A stretch of 64,000 nt of DNA from Alopecurus myosuroides (lineage: Eukaryota > Streptophyta > Magnoliopsida > Poales > Poaceae). The stretch spans positions 241,290,187-241,354,186 of the forward strand of contig CM054058.1 of assembly GCA_028641055.1 (NCBI GenBank). Reading direction: 5' to 3'. A program made the translations under genes and the position numbers. Shown one piece after another: positions 54,447 through 64,000 of this stretch. The stretch's first letter is position 1, and every line of letters begins with the position of its first letter. Under the pieces are notes generated by a model that saw only the letters and a list, made by a program, of their open reading frames with translations, ran no database searches and was not told where the DNA came from.

Positions 54447-57176
54447 AGCATCCCCAAGCTTAGTTCCTATTCGTCCTCGAGTAGGTAAATGATAAAACAA
54501 TAATTTCTGAGGTGACATGCTACTAACATAAACTTGATCAATCTAATATAAAAGCATATGCACGCTGAGATCATAAAACTTAAAACACATGCATGATAAA
54601 TAAAACTTTAATAATAAAGCATAGAAATTACTTTGCATCACGAAGAGTAACTCAAATAAAGGATCATGAATAATAATGCAAAGAAAGGTAAACGTTTGTT
54701 TCAGGTATAGAGAAAGCATGGCAAAGTGATATTTTGATAGTCTTTAAGAGTGGGGAAAAACATAAATGCCAAGACACCTTCAAAGTTCATGAGGAAGACT
54801 AGAAAAAATAAGTTAAGAACAAATGATATCACATCATGAAGTAATTATTGATGCTTATGGGAAAATTCACATAGAACTCAGAATGGCAAAAATGCTCTCT
54901 CAACTGTGCATAAAGTTAGAAGATGGAGACTCAACAAAAAAAGTAAAAGAAAGGCCCTTCGCAAAGGGAAGCAGGGATCACTCATGTGCTAGAGATTTTA
55001 TTTTATTAAACAGAGGTATGAAAAGTTTGACACTCCTCCCATCCATCTTTCACAAACCATGGCTAACCGAATCCTCGGGTGCCTACCAACAATCACATAC
55101 CGTGGAGGAGTGTCTATATTTGGGGAGATGTATGTTTGTCAACGAATGGTAAACAGAAAATACAGTAAGTCACAAGTCAACTGGATTCACAAGAGTGGCT
55201 CCCATGGTGAAGGACACAACGGGTGTATAAGGTCATCCCTCTTTCTCTTTTGTTTACACAATTATGCTTTGACTGGTAAATCAGGGAAAAAAATAGTGAA
55301 GAGAATTTGTTTGTATTAATTTGGGGCTGGGCACCATGCTGCCAGCTCATCTATCATTTGGATAAGCGGATGAAGCCACTAGTCCAGGGTGTGAAATCCA
55401 ATCAACAAGTGAGATAAAGATTCTCTATTTACGTCCTCATGAGCAAAAACAGGAACATAAAGCAGGAATAATTTTGAAGGTTTTAAAGGTAACACATGAG
55501 CAATTTACTTGTAATGGCAGTTAAGTACCACATGTAGGTAGGTATGGTGGACACAATGGGAAAAATTGGTTTAAGGGAGTTTGGATGCACGAGCTCATAC
55601 TCAGTACAGGTGGAGGCTAGCAAAAGACTGGGAGCGACAAATCAAGAGAGCATAAGAGCCATAATCATGCATAACGACAGAAGCATCATTAATTAAAACA
55701 TAAGAAGTATCACAAATTCAAAAAATAAGTGGTCATGGAGGCTATTCGTGACTGTTTTGTAGTCATAAACATGGTGTGAGCATGCGCCAAGTCAACCAAA
55801 TAAATCATTCGAAAGAGAATACCATATATTGATGCTTTACTATGACAAGAACAACTCATGAATCTTTCAATACATATTAAGCACTCTCAGCTATTTGAGG
55901 CTAATCATGGTACTCAATAACCACAAGGCTTTAAAACTAAAATAACATTTATCATTGCATGAAAAAGTTCTAGCCACAATCTATACAAGCTTCTATTAGT
56001 ACTGTTATAAATTCTACTTCAAGCAGCAGTTTTCTTTCTCCCAACAAGCACCATACAAAACATGATTTAACAAAAATACTCTTTATGATACAGCAAGAAA
56101 CCTTGAGAGTACTCAAATAATACTACTAAAACTAACAGCTCCAATAAGAGATGCATGCAAAACAGGAGCTGAATAAATGCACCAGCCAAACAGAGACTAA
56201 GAATACAACGTATTCTCATGAAAAAGAGGAGCGTGCCACTCTCCAATAAAATAATGCTGGGGTTCAACCAAGCTTATTATGAAATTAAAAACAAACTGAA
56301 AGCAAAATCAAAAGAAAACTGAAAACAAAATAAAAGACGCTCCAAGTAAAGCACATAAGATGCGACCGAATAAAAATATAGTTTCACTAGAAGTGACCTG
56401 ATAATTTGTTGATGAAGAAGGGGATGCCTTGGGCATCCCCAAGATTAGACGCTTGAGTCTTCTTGGAATTTGCTTGGATGTACCGCCGGGGTATCCCCAA
56501 GCTTAGGCTTTTCACTCTTCTTGATCACATCATATCATCCTCTTCTCTTGACCCTTGAAAACTTCCTTCACATCAAAATTCTCACAATCTTCATTAGCAA
56601 CGTTAGTGCAATTGAAATAATAAATTCACATGGTTCAGTTTCAACACAATTATAACACTAAAAAACACATTATCTAATGTCACAACTTCTTTCAAAACTC
56701 TTTTTCTCAAAGGAACACCAAAAGAAAGAGATTAAGATGCAAATGCGATAAATGGCAGAAATCTGTCAAAACAGAACATCAGGTAAAGATCGATTTTTTC
56801 AAAACTCTTATGTTGATCAAATCAAAAAGTGGTCTTCTAACAAAAGTTGCGTATATAACTCAGGATTAAGTACAAAAAAGCTCAGGTCATTTTGAATTTT
56901 CTGTGATCTTTAACGGAATTAACAGTGGACAGCAGAAATCTGTTTCCTGCGCAGAAATCCGAAATACAGGCTCAACTTTCCACTAGAGGCTTTACTTGGC
57001 TCAACAAAAACACAAAAGAAAAGATACAGAGGGGTTGCTAAGGAAATGGAAAACACCCAGGTGCAAAGCACACCAAAGAAAACAAAGTAAAACTGAATGA
57101 AAACAGAGAAATAAAACGGGTTGTCTCCGAGTAGCGCTTTTCTTTAACGCCTTTCAGCTAGGCATAAAAGATCAAC
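54447..57176 (-). other. Non-coding interior of element F with three purine-tract-like copies
   Basis: A-rich on the plus strand, no ORF above 110 codons and none with recognisable motifs. The purine tract next to the LTR (minus strand CTAAGCTTGGGGATGC, 54462-54447) recurs at about 56497-56482 (CTAAGCTTGGGGATAC) and about 56447-56433 (CTAATCTTGGGGATG). Confidence 0.6.
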
Positions 57177-57806
57177 TCAAGTATTTTCAAGTGAGGAATT
57201 CAAATAAAGATTTGGCAATTCTTTAATAATGCACTGTATTTTATCTAAGTGAGTTTCATAGGCTCCTCTCTTAGTACTTTTAGGTTTACTATCTTCATCA
57301 AATAAATTCTCAGGAACAATCCAATCAAAATACTTTTCTTGGGCTTCGTGCAGAGCTACTAATTTAAAGGGGATTAGTATTTTATCCTCGTTTTCATTAT
57401 TAGATTCAGTTTTTTCTAGAGCACCAACAATGTCTACATATGAGCGAAGCATATTAAAACGATCAAAAACTTTTCTAGCTTCTATAGCAACATCCCCAAA
57501 TTCTTTAAGCATAGTTTCTAAGATGAAGTTTCTTTTCTCAACATCTTCAATGCTATTCAAGTTGAGGAACATATGTTGCATTATGGGATGGAGGTTAACA
57601 AACCTAGCTTCTAGCATGTGAACTAAAGAAGTTGCAGCAGTCTCGTAATTGGGAGCAAGTTCTACTATGGACTTTTCCTCAAAGTTATCATGCTTACTAA
57701 CATGATCAAAGAATTCTTTGATAGTGTCCTTTCCAAGTATAGAACCACTTCCTACCGGTAAATCTTTCAAGGTAAACTTAGGGAACAACATGATGATAAA
57801 TAACAA
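57177..57806 (-). CDS. Protein of unknown function encoded by element F (209 residues)
   Basis: Complete frame on the element's strand near its 5' end. It has a possible upstream extension; the likely functional start is Met8 (MLFPKFTLKDL) or Met1. Motifs: FPKFTLKDLPVGSGSILG, FFDHVSKHDNF, ELAPNYETAATSLVHMLEARF, MQHMFLNLNS, MLKEFGDVAIEARKVFDRFN. Predominantly helical in appearance, no zinc knuckle, no enzyme motif. Similar hypothetical proteins are, to my memory, repeated through Triticeae genomes. By position it could be a Gag-like protein; this is inference. Confidence 0.6.
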   Translation of the reverse strand: MLFIIMLFPKFTLKDLPVGSGSILGKDTIKEFFDHVSKHDNFEEKSIVELAPNYETAATSLVHMLEARFVNLHPIMQHMFLNLNSIEDVEKRNFILETMLKEFGDVAIEARKVFDRFNMLRSYVDIVGALEKTESNNENEDKILIPFKLVALHEAQEKYFDWIVPENLFDEDSKPKSTKRGAYETHLDKIQCIIKELPNLYLNSSLENT

Positions 57807-57956
57807 CGTAGAGACAAAAATAACAGCTATGAAGTAAACTAATTTTTTTTGTGTTTTTGATATAGATAAGCAAAATAAGACAAAAATAAAAACAAGACGA
57901 TAAACAAAATAAAGAGGTTGAGAGTGAGAGACTCCCCTTGCCAGAAGACTTCCTTC

Positions 57957-57974
57957 TTCCTGGCAATGGAGCCA
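57957..57974 (-). other. Degenerate primer binding site of element F
   Basis: TGGCTCCATTGCCAGGAA on the minus strand resembles TGGCGCCGTTGCCGGGGA (Asp tRNA type) with four changes. It lies 11 bases inside the 5' LTR end. Confidence 0.6.
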
Positions 57975-57985
57975 GAAAAAGTCCT

Positions 57986-59569
57986 TGATGGTGCAGATCT
58001 TGCACTGTTGGGATACCCCAAGAGGAGGGTGTCATGAGCACATCGGTAGGAGTTTTCCCCTTAGTTAAGAACCAAGGTTATCAATCCAGTAGGAGAAGGA
58101 GGACCTTCGGAATGTTGATGCCACTGACGGTGGTGCTGGCGCTTCACCGGTGTCAGCAACAACATGGAATCTGCACACAACACAACCAAAATACTTTGCC
58201 CCAACGGTACAGTGAGGTTTTCAATCTCACCGGTCTTGCTAAAAACAAAGATTAGACGTATAGTGTGGAAAAACAGTGCATGCTTGCAGTAAGTAAAGAA
58301 AGCAGGAAATTGTTGTGGTTTGTTTAACTGTGTGGAAAATGGACCGGGGTTCATAGGTTCACTAGTGGCGTCTCTCCATAAAAGATAGCATGTTGGGTGA
58401 ACAAATTACAGCTGGGAAATTGACAAATAGAGGTTGCACCGTAGTGCACAATATGACATGAAGATTACTATGATATTTAGTGTGTGCATTACAGCAAGAT
58501 ACATAGACCGACATCCATCTGCATCTATGACTAATAATCCACCCTCGGATTATCATCCTAACCCCCTTAGGTATTAAGTTGCAAGCAACAGATAATTGCA
58601 TTAAACAAAGTGTGTAATGTAAGCAATGATTACGCATGCGGGCACTCTCACCATTGTTTTCTCCCTAATGGCAACAACACATCCCCCCTTCACGTTTCTG
58701 TCACTCGAGCAAGGCAACAAGGAGGCATGAACCCACTATCAAGCATAAATGCTCCCTCTTGGAGTCACTAGCAACTACTTGGCCAGAGTAACCACTAGCA
58801 ACGGAAAGCATGCAAGATCACAAATAACATATGCAATAAAGACTATAATCAACTTGGCATAAGGTCAATATTCATCGGATCCCAGCAAACCCAGTATAGA
58901 GAATTACATAAGATCAATCTCGATCATGATAGGTAGCTCACGAGATCTAAACATGGAGGCATATGAGGAGAAGACAACCATCTAGCTGTAGCTACAAACC
59001 TGTAGTCCAAGGATGAACTACTCACGCATCACTCCGGAGGCAGGCATGGTGATGTAGAAACCTCCGGTGATGATCTCCTCTCTGGCAGGGTGCCGGAAAT
59101 AGCTTCAGAACCCCCCTGATCTGGGGTTGACGGTGATGGCGGCTGCGGAACTTTTTCGGGGATTTTGATAAGGTGTTTAGGGTTTTCCATCCAGGGGGCT
59201 AAAATAGGCGAAAGGGCAAAGGCGGTGGAGGACAGGGGGCCCCACACCCATAGTTGGCGCGGCCAGGGGGCTCGCCACCCTATGGTGTGGCCCCCTGCTG
59301 CCCCTCTTCGACTCCTCTTCGGTCTTCTGGATGCTTTCGGGGAAAATAGGACTTCCGGGCTTCGAACTTTCCAATTCCGGGAATATTTCCAGAACAACTT
59401 TTCTGAAACTAAAAACAACACAAAACAGGGAACTGGCTCTGTGGCATCTTGTCAATAGGTTAGTCCGGAAAATCGATAAAAATGACATAAATAAGGGAGA
59501 AAACATGTAGCAATTGGCATAATATGATCATGTAGCATCAGAAATTAGGGATACGTTTATGACGTATCA
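57986..59569 (-). repeat. Element F 5' LTR
   Basis: Second copy of the F LTR, ending on the plus strand with ATGACGTATCA before GAAGC (59570-59574). Confidence 0.9.
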
Positions 59570-60686
59570 GAAGCTCTATTTGCTTGATGCACCGCTAGGT
59601 GACCCGCCCGCTAATGATGCTTATGATGAAGATAAAAATGTTTATCTGACTCAACAGGAAGACCACATTATAGTTCATTGCGGCATCCTTTATGGATTAG
59701 AGCAAGAGCTGCGAAAACGTTTCGATAATAGCACTGCCTTTGCTACAATGGGAGAATTGAAAACGATTTTCTATACCCATGCCACAGTTGAGAGTTATGA
59801 CACTTCAGAAAAGTTCTTTAGCTGCATGATGGAAGAGAACAACTCCGTTAGTGAGCACGCACTCAAGATGTCTGCGTACACTGATAAGCTCATAGCCTTG
59901 GAAATAACGATTCCCAATGAGGTTGGGATACATCGTGTTCTCCAATCTCTGCCACCTAGTTACAAGAACTTTGTGATGAACTATAATATGCAAGGCATGA
60001 AGAAGACTCTTCCCGAGCTTCTCTCGATGCTTAAAACTGCTGAAGTAGAGATCAATAAAGAACATCAAGTGTTGATGATCAATAAGACCACTAGTTTCAA
60101 GAAAGGCAAGAAAGGCAAGCCAAGGGTAAACTTCAAGAAGGGTAGCAAGTCTGTTGCTGCACCCGAGAAGAAAACCAAGTATGGCCCTAAGCCTGAGACT
60201 GAGTGCTTTTATTGCAAGGGCACTGGCCACTGGAAGCGCAATTGCCCCAAATATCTGACAGATAGGAAGGCCGACAAAGTGAACAAAGGTATATATGATA
60301 TACTTATTATTGATGTGTACCTTACTAGTACTCGCAGTAGCGCTTGGTTATTTGATACTGGTTCGGTTGCTCACATATGTAACTCAAAACAGGAGCTGCA
60401 AAATAAGCGACCACTAGTAAAGGATGAGGTGACGATGCATGTCGGCGATGGATCAAGAGTTGATGTGATCGCCGTCGGGATGCTACCTCTACATTTACCA
60501 TCTGGATTAGTTATGAACCTGAATAATTGTTATTTGGTGCCTGCATTAAGCATGAATACCATTTCTGGATCTTGCTTAATGCAGAGTGGTTATTCCTTTA
60601 AGTCTGAGAACAATGGTTGTTCGATTTATATGAATAATATATTTTATGGTCACGCACCTGAGAAGAATGGTGTTTATTTCTTTTGA
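59570..60686 (+). pseudogene. gag: gag-protease of element E, continuation after insertion F
   Basis: After F the frame continues LYLLDAPLGDPP, then Gag blocks (LRKRFDN, YDTSEKFFSCMM, LQSLPPSYKNFVMNY) and a basic KKGKKGK stretch. The knuckle CFYCKGTGHWKRNC is a proper CX2CX4HX4C. The protease start WLFDTGS follows, then SSGLVMNLNNCYLVP. The frame closes at 60684-60686, one base out of register with the next ORF. Apart from F, this part is little damaged. Confidence 0.9.
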
Positions 60687-61511
60687 ATCTTGATAGTATT
60701 GATACACATATTCATAATGTGAATGCCAAAAGAATTAAGTTGAATGATGATATTGCTACTTACATGTGGCATTGTCGCTTAGGTCATATTAGTGTTAAAC
60801 GCATGAAGAAGCTCCATTCTGATGGACTTTTAGAATCACTTGATTATGAATCATTTGAAACATGCGAGCCATGCCTTATGGGCAAGATGACTAGAACCTC
60901 ATTTTCCAGAACAATGGAACAGGCGATAGACTTACTGGAAATCATACATACTGATGTGTGTGGACCAATTAGTGTATCGGCGCGCGGTGGATATCGTTAT
61001 TTTGTCATTTTCACAGATGATTTGAGTAGATATTGGTCTATTTACTTAATGAAACACAAATCTGAGACATTTGAAAAGTTGAATTTCAGTGTGAACTTGA
61101 AAGTCATCGTAACAGAAAGGTTAAATTTCTACGATCTGATCGTGGAGGTGAATATTTAAGTTACGAGTTTGGCATGCATATGAAACAATATGGAATAGTT
61201 TAACAACTCACACCTGCCGGAACACCACAACGTAATGGTGTTTCCTAATGTCGTATCGTACTTTATTGGATACGGTTCAATCTACGATGTATCTTATAGA
61301 TTTTCCACTATGGTTTTGGGGTTATGCACTAGAGACCGATGCATTCACTTTAAATAGGGCACCATCTAAATCCGTTGAAACGACACCGTATGAATTATGG
61401 TTTGGAAACAAACCTAAGCTGTCATTTCTAAAAGTTTGGGGATGCGATGTTTATGTGAAGAAGCTTCAACCTGATAAACTCGAACCCAAGCGGAAAAATG
61501 CGTCTTCATAG
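60687..61511 (+). pseudogene. pol: Pre-integrase and integrase of element E, several breaks
   Basis: WHCRLGHISVKRMKKLH and CEPCLMGK form the HHCC finger. HTDVCGP and FTDDLSRYWS begin the catalytic core. A one-base shift near 61115 moves out of the frame holding LRSDRGGEY, followed by in-frame TAA codons near 61200 and 61247. WFWGYALETDAF, TPYELWFGNKP and VWGCDVYV follow at 61248-61511. Not functional. Confidence 0.85.
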
Positions 61512-62870
61512 GATACCATAAAGAAAAAATAGGGTACACCTTCTATCACAGATCCGAAGGCAAGATTTTCGTTGCCGAATAGATCCTTTTTAGAGAAGGA
61601 GTTTCTCTCGAAAGGTGTGAATAGTAGGAAGGTAGAACTCAACGAGGTTATTGAACCTTCTTTTCTTGGAATGACGAGTAGCGCAGCGCCAAAAATTGTT
61701 CCGGTGCCAACCCCGTCAGTTGAAGAGAGAGCTAATGATCAAGATCATGAAACTCCAGAAGAGGAAATTACCGCGCCTCGCAGGTCAAGTAGGGATCGTA
61801 CAGCTCCTGAGCTGTATGGGAATCCTGTCTTAAACTTCATGGTAGATGGAGGTGATGACCCTGCGACGTATGAAGAAGTGATGATGAGCCCATATTCCAA
61901 CAAATGGCTTGAAGCCATGAAATCCTAAATAGGATCCATGTACGAAAACCAAGTTTGGACTTTGGTGGACATACCCGATGACCGCAAGGCCGTTGAGAAC
62001 AAATGGATCTTTAAAAAGAAAACTGACGCTGATGGTAATGTGACCGTCTATAAAGCTCGACTTGTCGCAAAAGGTTTCCGACAAATTCAAGGAGTTGACT
62101 ACGATGAGACTTTCTCACCGGTAGCGATGCTGGAGTCAGTTAGGATTATGTTAGCAGTTGCTGCATTTTTCGATTATGAAATCTGGCAGATGGATGTCAA
62201 AACGGAGTTCCTTAATGGTGACATTGAGGAAGAGTTGTATATGATGCAACCCAAAGGTTTTGTTGATCCTAAGGATGCTGACAAGGTGTGCAAGCTTCAA
62301 CGTTCCATTTATGGACTGAAGCAAGCATCCCGGAGTTGGAACCTCTGTTTTGATAAGGTGATCAAAGGGTTTGGATGTGTCCAAACATACAGAGAAGCTT
62401 GTATTTACAAGAAAGTGAGTGAGAGCTCTGTAGCATTTCTAGTACTATATGTGGATGACATATTGTTGATTCGAAATGACATAGAACTTTTAAAAAGCGT
62501 AAAAGGTTATCTGAACAGTAGTTTTTCGATGAAAGACCTCGGTGAAGCAGCCTATATATTAGGCATCAAAATCTACAGGGATAGATCAAGACACTTAATT
62601 GGACTTTTGCAAAGTACATACCTTGACAAGATTCTTAAGAAGTTCAGAATGGAAGATAGTAAGAAGGGGTTCTTACCAATGTTGCAAGGCAAAACGTTGA
62701 GTAAGACTCAATGTCCAGCTACAGCAGAAGATAGAGAGATAATGAATAAGATTCCCTATGCTTCAGCCATAGGTTCTATCATGTATGCTATGTTATGTAC
62801 AAGACCAGATGTGGCACATGCTATTAGTTTGACTAGTAGGTACCAATCCGATCCAGGTTTGGAACACTAG
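61512..62870 (+). pseudogene. pol: Integrase tail and reverse transcriptase of element E
   Basis: 61572-61928 is the variable linker with RRSSRDRTAPELYG and a stop at 61928. From 61938: NKWIFKKKTDADG, YDETFSPVAMLESVRI, QMDVKTEFLNGD, IYGLKQASRSWN and the catalytic YVDDILLI. Then LGEAAYILGIKIYRDRS and SAIGSIMYAM, up to the stop at 62870. Two stops and shifts split it from its neighbours. Confidence 0.9.
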
Positions 62871-63342
62871 ATGGCGGTCAAGAATATCTTTAAGTACTTG
62901 AAGAAGAACTAAGGATATGTTTCTCGTATATGGCGGTGAAGAGGAGCTCGTCGCAAGATGTTACGTTGATGCTAGCTTTGACACTGATCCGGATGACTCT
63001 AAGTCTCAATCCGGGTACATATTTGTTATGAATGGAGGAGCAGTAAGCTGGAGGAGCTCCAAGCAATCCGTGGTGGCGAGATCATCAACAGAAGCAGAAT
63101 ATGTTGCTTCCTCGGAGGCAACACAGGAAGCAGTTTGGATGAAGGAGTTCATATCCGAACTAGGTGTGGTTCCGAGTGCGTTGGATCCAGTGGTTATCTA
63201 TTGTGACAACAATGGTGCCATAACCAATGCTAAGGAGCCAAGGTCTCACAAGAATTCCAAGCATATCAAGCGCCGTTTTCACTCCATCCGTGAACATGTC
63301 GCAAATGGGGATGTGAAGATTTGCAAACTACATAGGATCTGA
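62871..63342 (+). pseudogene. pol: RNase H of element E
   Basis: From 62917: YVDASFDTDPDDSKSQSGY, VSWRSSKQSVVARSSTEAEYVA, VIYCDNNGAI and HKNSKHIKRRFHSIREHV. Catalytic Asp, Glu and Asp are in place. The frame ends at 63342, short of the normal PLTKPLS end, which is still readable in another frame at about 63355-63375. Confidence 0.9.
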
Positions 63343-63454
63343 ATGTGGAATAATCCGTTGACTAAACCTCTCTCAAAGGCAAAACATGATCAACACCAGA
63401 ACTCAATGGGTGTTAGATTCATCACTATGTAATATAGATTATTGCCCCTAGTGC

Positions 63455-63601
63455 AAGTGGGAGACTGAAGGGAATATGCCCGAGAGGCAATAATAAAGTG
63501 TTTATTATGTTATTCTTTGTTTATGATAGATGTTTATTTCTCATGCTAGAATTGTATTAACCGGAAACGTTAATACATGTGTGATTAATAAACAAACAAA
63601 C
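63455..63601 (+). repeat. Polypurine tract and truncated 3' LTR of element E
   Basis: AAGTGGGAGAC then TGAAGGGAATATGCC (63466). The match to the 5' LTR ends at about 63601 after AAACAAACAAAC; 1.5 kb of LTR is missing. Confidence 0.9.
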
Positions 63602-64000
63602 GCTCCTCCCCTTGCTCGTTTCTGTCACTCGAGCGCAGGCAACAAGGAGGCATGAACCCACTATCTAGCATATAAACCCTCTCTTGGAGGTGAAAACAAC
63701 TATGTGTCCAAGGTAATCATAAATACCAGAGAGCATTGCAAGACAAGATTAAAACTCTCTTCAAATATAAGTGAAGCATCTCAAATTGACATGAACAAAA
63801 TAATCATAATCTTAGGTTTCATTGGATCCCAGCAAACACACCATACCCAATTAAATAATGGTGGTCTCGATCATGTGAGGCAGCTCATGAGACTCTAAAC
63901 ATGGAGGCATAGGACAGAGAACAACCATCTAGCTACTGTTATGGACCCATAGTCCCGAGATGAACTACTCACACATCTGTCCGGAGGCGATCATGGCGAT
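63602..64000 (-). mobile_element. Fragment G: partial F-type LTR running off the window
   Basis: GTTTCTGTCACTCGAG, GGCAACAAGGAGGCATGAAC and ACTACTCACACATC match 58692-59040 of F's LTR in the same orientation with many differences. It begins abruptly mid-LTR at the junction with E, so one or both elements were deleted here. Confidence 0.75.

Larger units (their letters stand above)
52860..59569 (-). mobile_element. Element F: non-autonomous gypsy element inserted in E's gag
   Basis: LTRs 52860-54446 (1587 bp) and 57986-59569 (1584 bp), flanked by GAAGC. Orientation is set by a degenerate Asp-tRNA-like primer site (57974-57957) beside the right LTR and a purine tract (54462-54447) beside the left one. 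Each LTR on this strand begins TGATACGTC and ends GCACCATCA. LTR divergence is about 4-5% by sampling, so it is older than A, B and C. It has one ORF and no pol. Confidence 0.9.
49988..63601 (+). mobile_element. Element E: Angela/BARE-like copia retrotransposon, interrupted by F and truncated at its 3' LTR
   Basis: 5' LTR 49988-51636, Met-tRNA primer site, gag-protease (split by F), integrase, RT, RNase H, purine tract and the first 136 bases of the 3' LTR. LTR start TGAAGGGAATATGCCCGAGA and the tract AAGTGGGAGAC are close to the Angela/BARE/WIS consensus as I remember it. Multiple frame breaks make it inactive. No target duplication can be checked because the right end is missing. Confidence 0.9.

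Noticed and set aside
61938..62870. Possibility that E's 310-codon RT frame is an active gene
   Set aside because: It lacks a proper upstream fusion, has a stop at 61926-61928 and another at 62868-62870, and the flanking integrase and RNase H are out of frame.
1..64000. CRISPR arrays, bacterial operons, phage or virus genes
   Set aside because: No spaced identical short repeats or prokaryotic gene layout. Introns, LTRs and retrotransposon pol genes show plant nuclear DNA. The only virus-like genes are retrotransposon genes without an envelope.

Overview
This window is repetitive DNA from a plant, most likely a pooid grass (Triticeae or a close relative). The basis is nested LTR retrotransposons of grass type, an Angela/BARE-like copia LTR, and a gypsy LTR beginning TGATACGTC on its own strand. 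I see no convincing host gene, tRNA, rRNA or CRISPR array. Family names below are from recognition, not from a search.

The left two thirds (1 to about 45290) is one nest. The outer element D (+ strand) is a Tekay/Del-type gypsy relative entered from its interior: an extra ORF upstream of gag (orf0-like, 1-618), a gag remnant (947-1495), no pol, a polypurine tract, and then a 3' LTR of about 5.9 kb. That LTR was hit twice. Element A (3411-13281, TSD CTTGA, LTRs 553 bp, about 5 differences) and element B (17366-43871, TSD CTATT, LTRs differing by one base) are Tat/RIRE2-like gypsy elements. Both keep gag and protease sense to the LTRs, have lost RNase H and integrase, and carry a spliced gene on the opposite strand in their 3' half. 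Element C (21846-38400, minus strand, TSD TTACG) sits inside B. It is a 16.6-kb chromovirus with 5.2-kb LTRs, an orf0-like gene (32003-32959) and an uninterrupted gag-pol (27089-31612) ending in a chromodomain. C and D are relatives: they share orf0, LTR segments and a hairpin beside the polypurine tract.

The right third (about 45290-64000) is older. D landed beside a broken ORF of plant-transposon type (45291-45839, minus). Next comes a decayed SIRE/Maximus-like copia element H (47029-49987, minus) with an (AT)35 tract in its reverse transcriptase. H is cut by an Angela-like copia E (49988-63601, +). The gag of E is cut in turn by a non-autonomous gypsy F (52860-59569, minus, TSD GAAGC), which encodes one protein of unknown function. 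E's 3' LTR stops after about 136 bp against a fragment (G) of another F-type LTR that runs off the window.

Relative order from nesting: outer target before D, D before A and B, B before C; and H before E, E before F. LTR divergence agrees: F about 4-5%, A about 0.9%, B and C close to zero. C is the only element that looks coding-complete. The best candidates for new biology are the intact six-exon antisense gene of A (9243-12188, own TATA box), the LTR-embedded gag starts of A and B, and the conserved orf0 protein of C and D.
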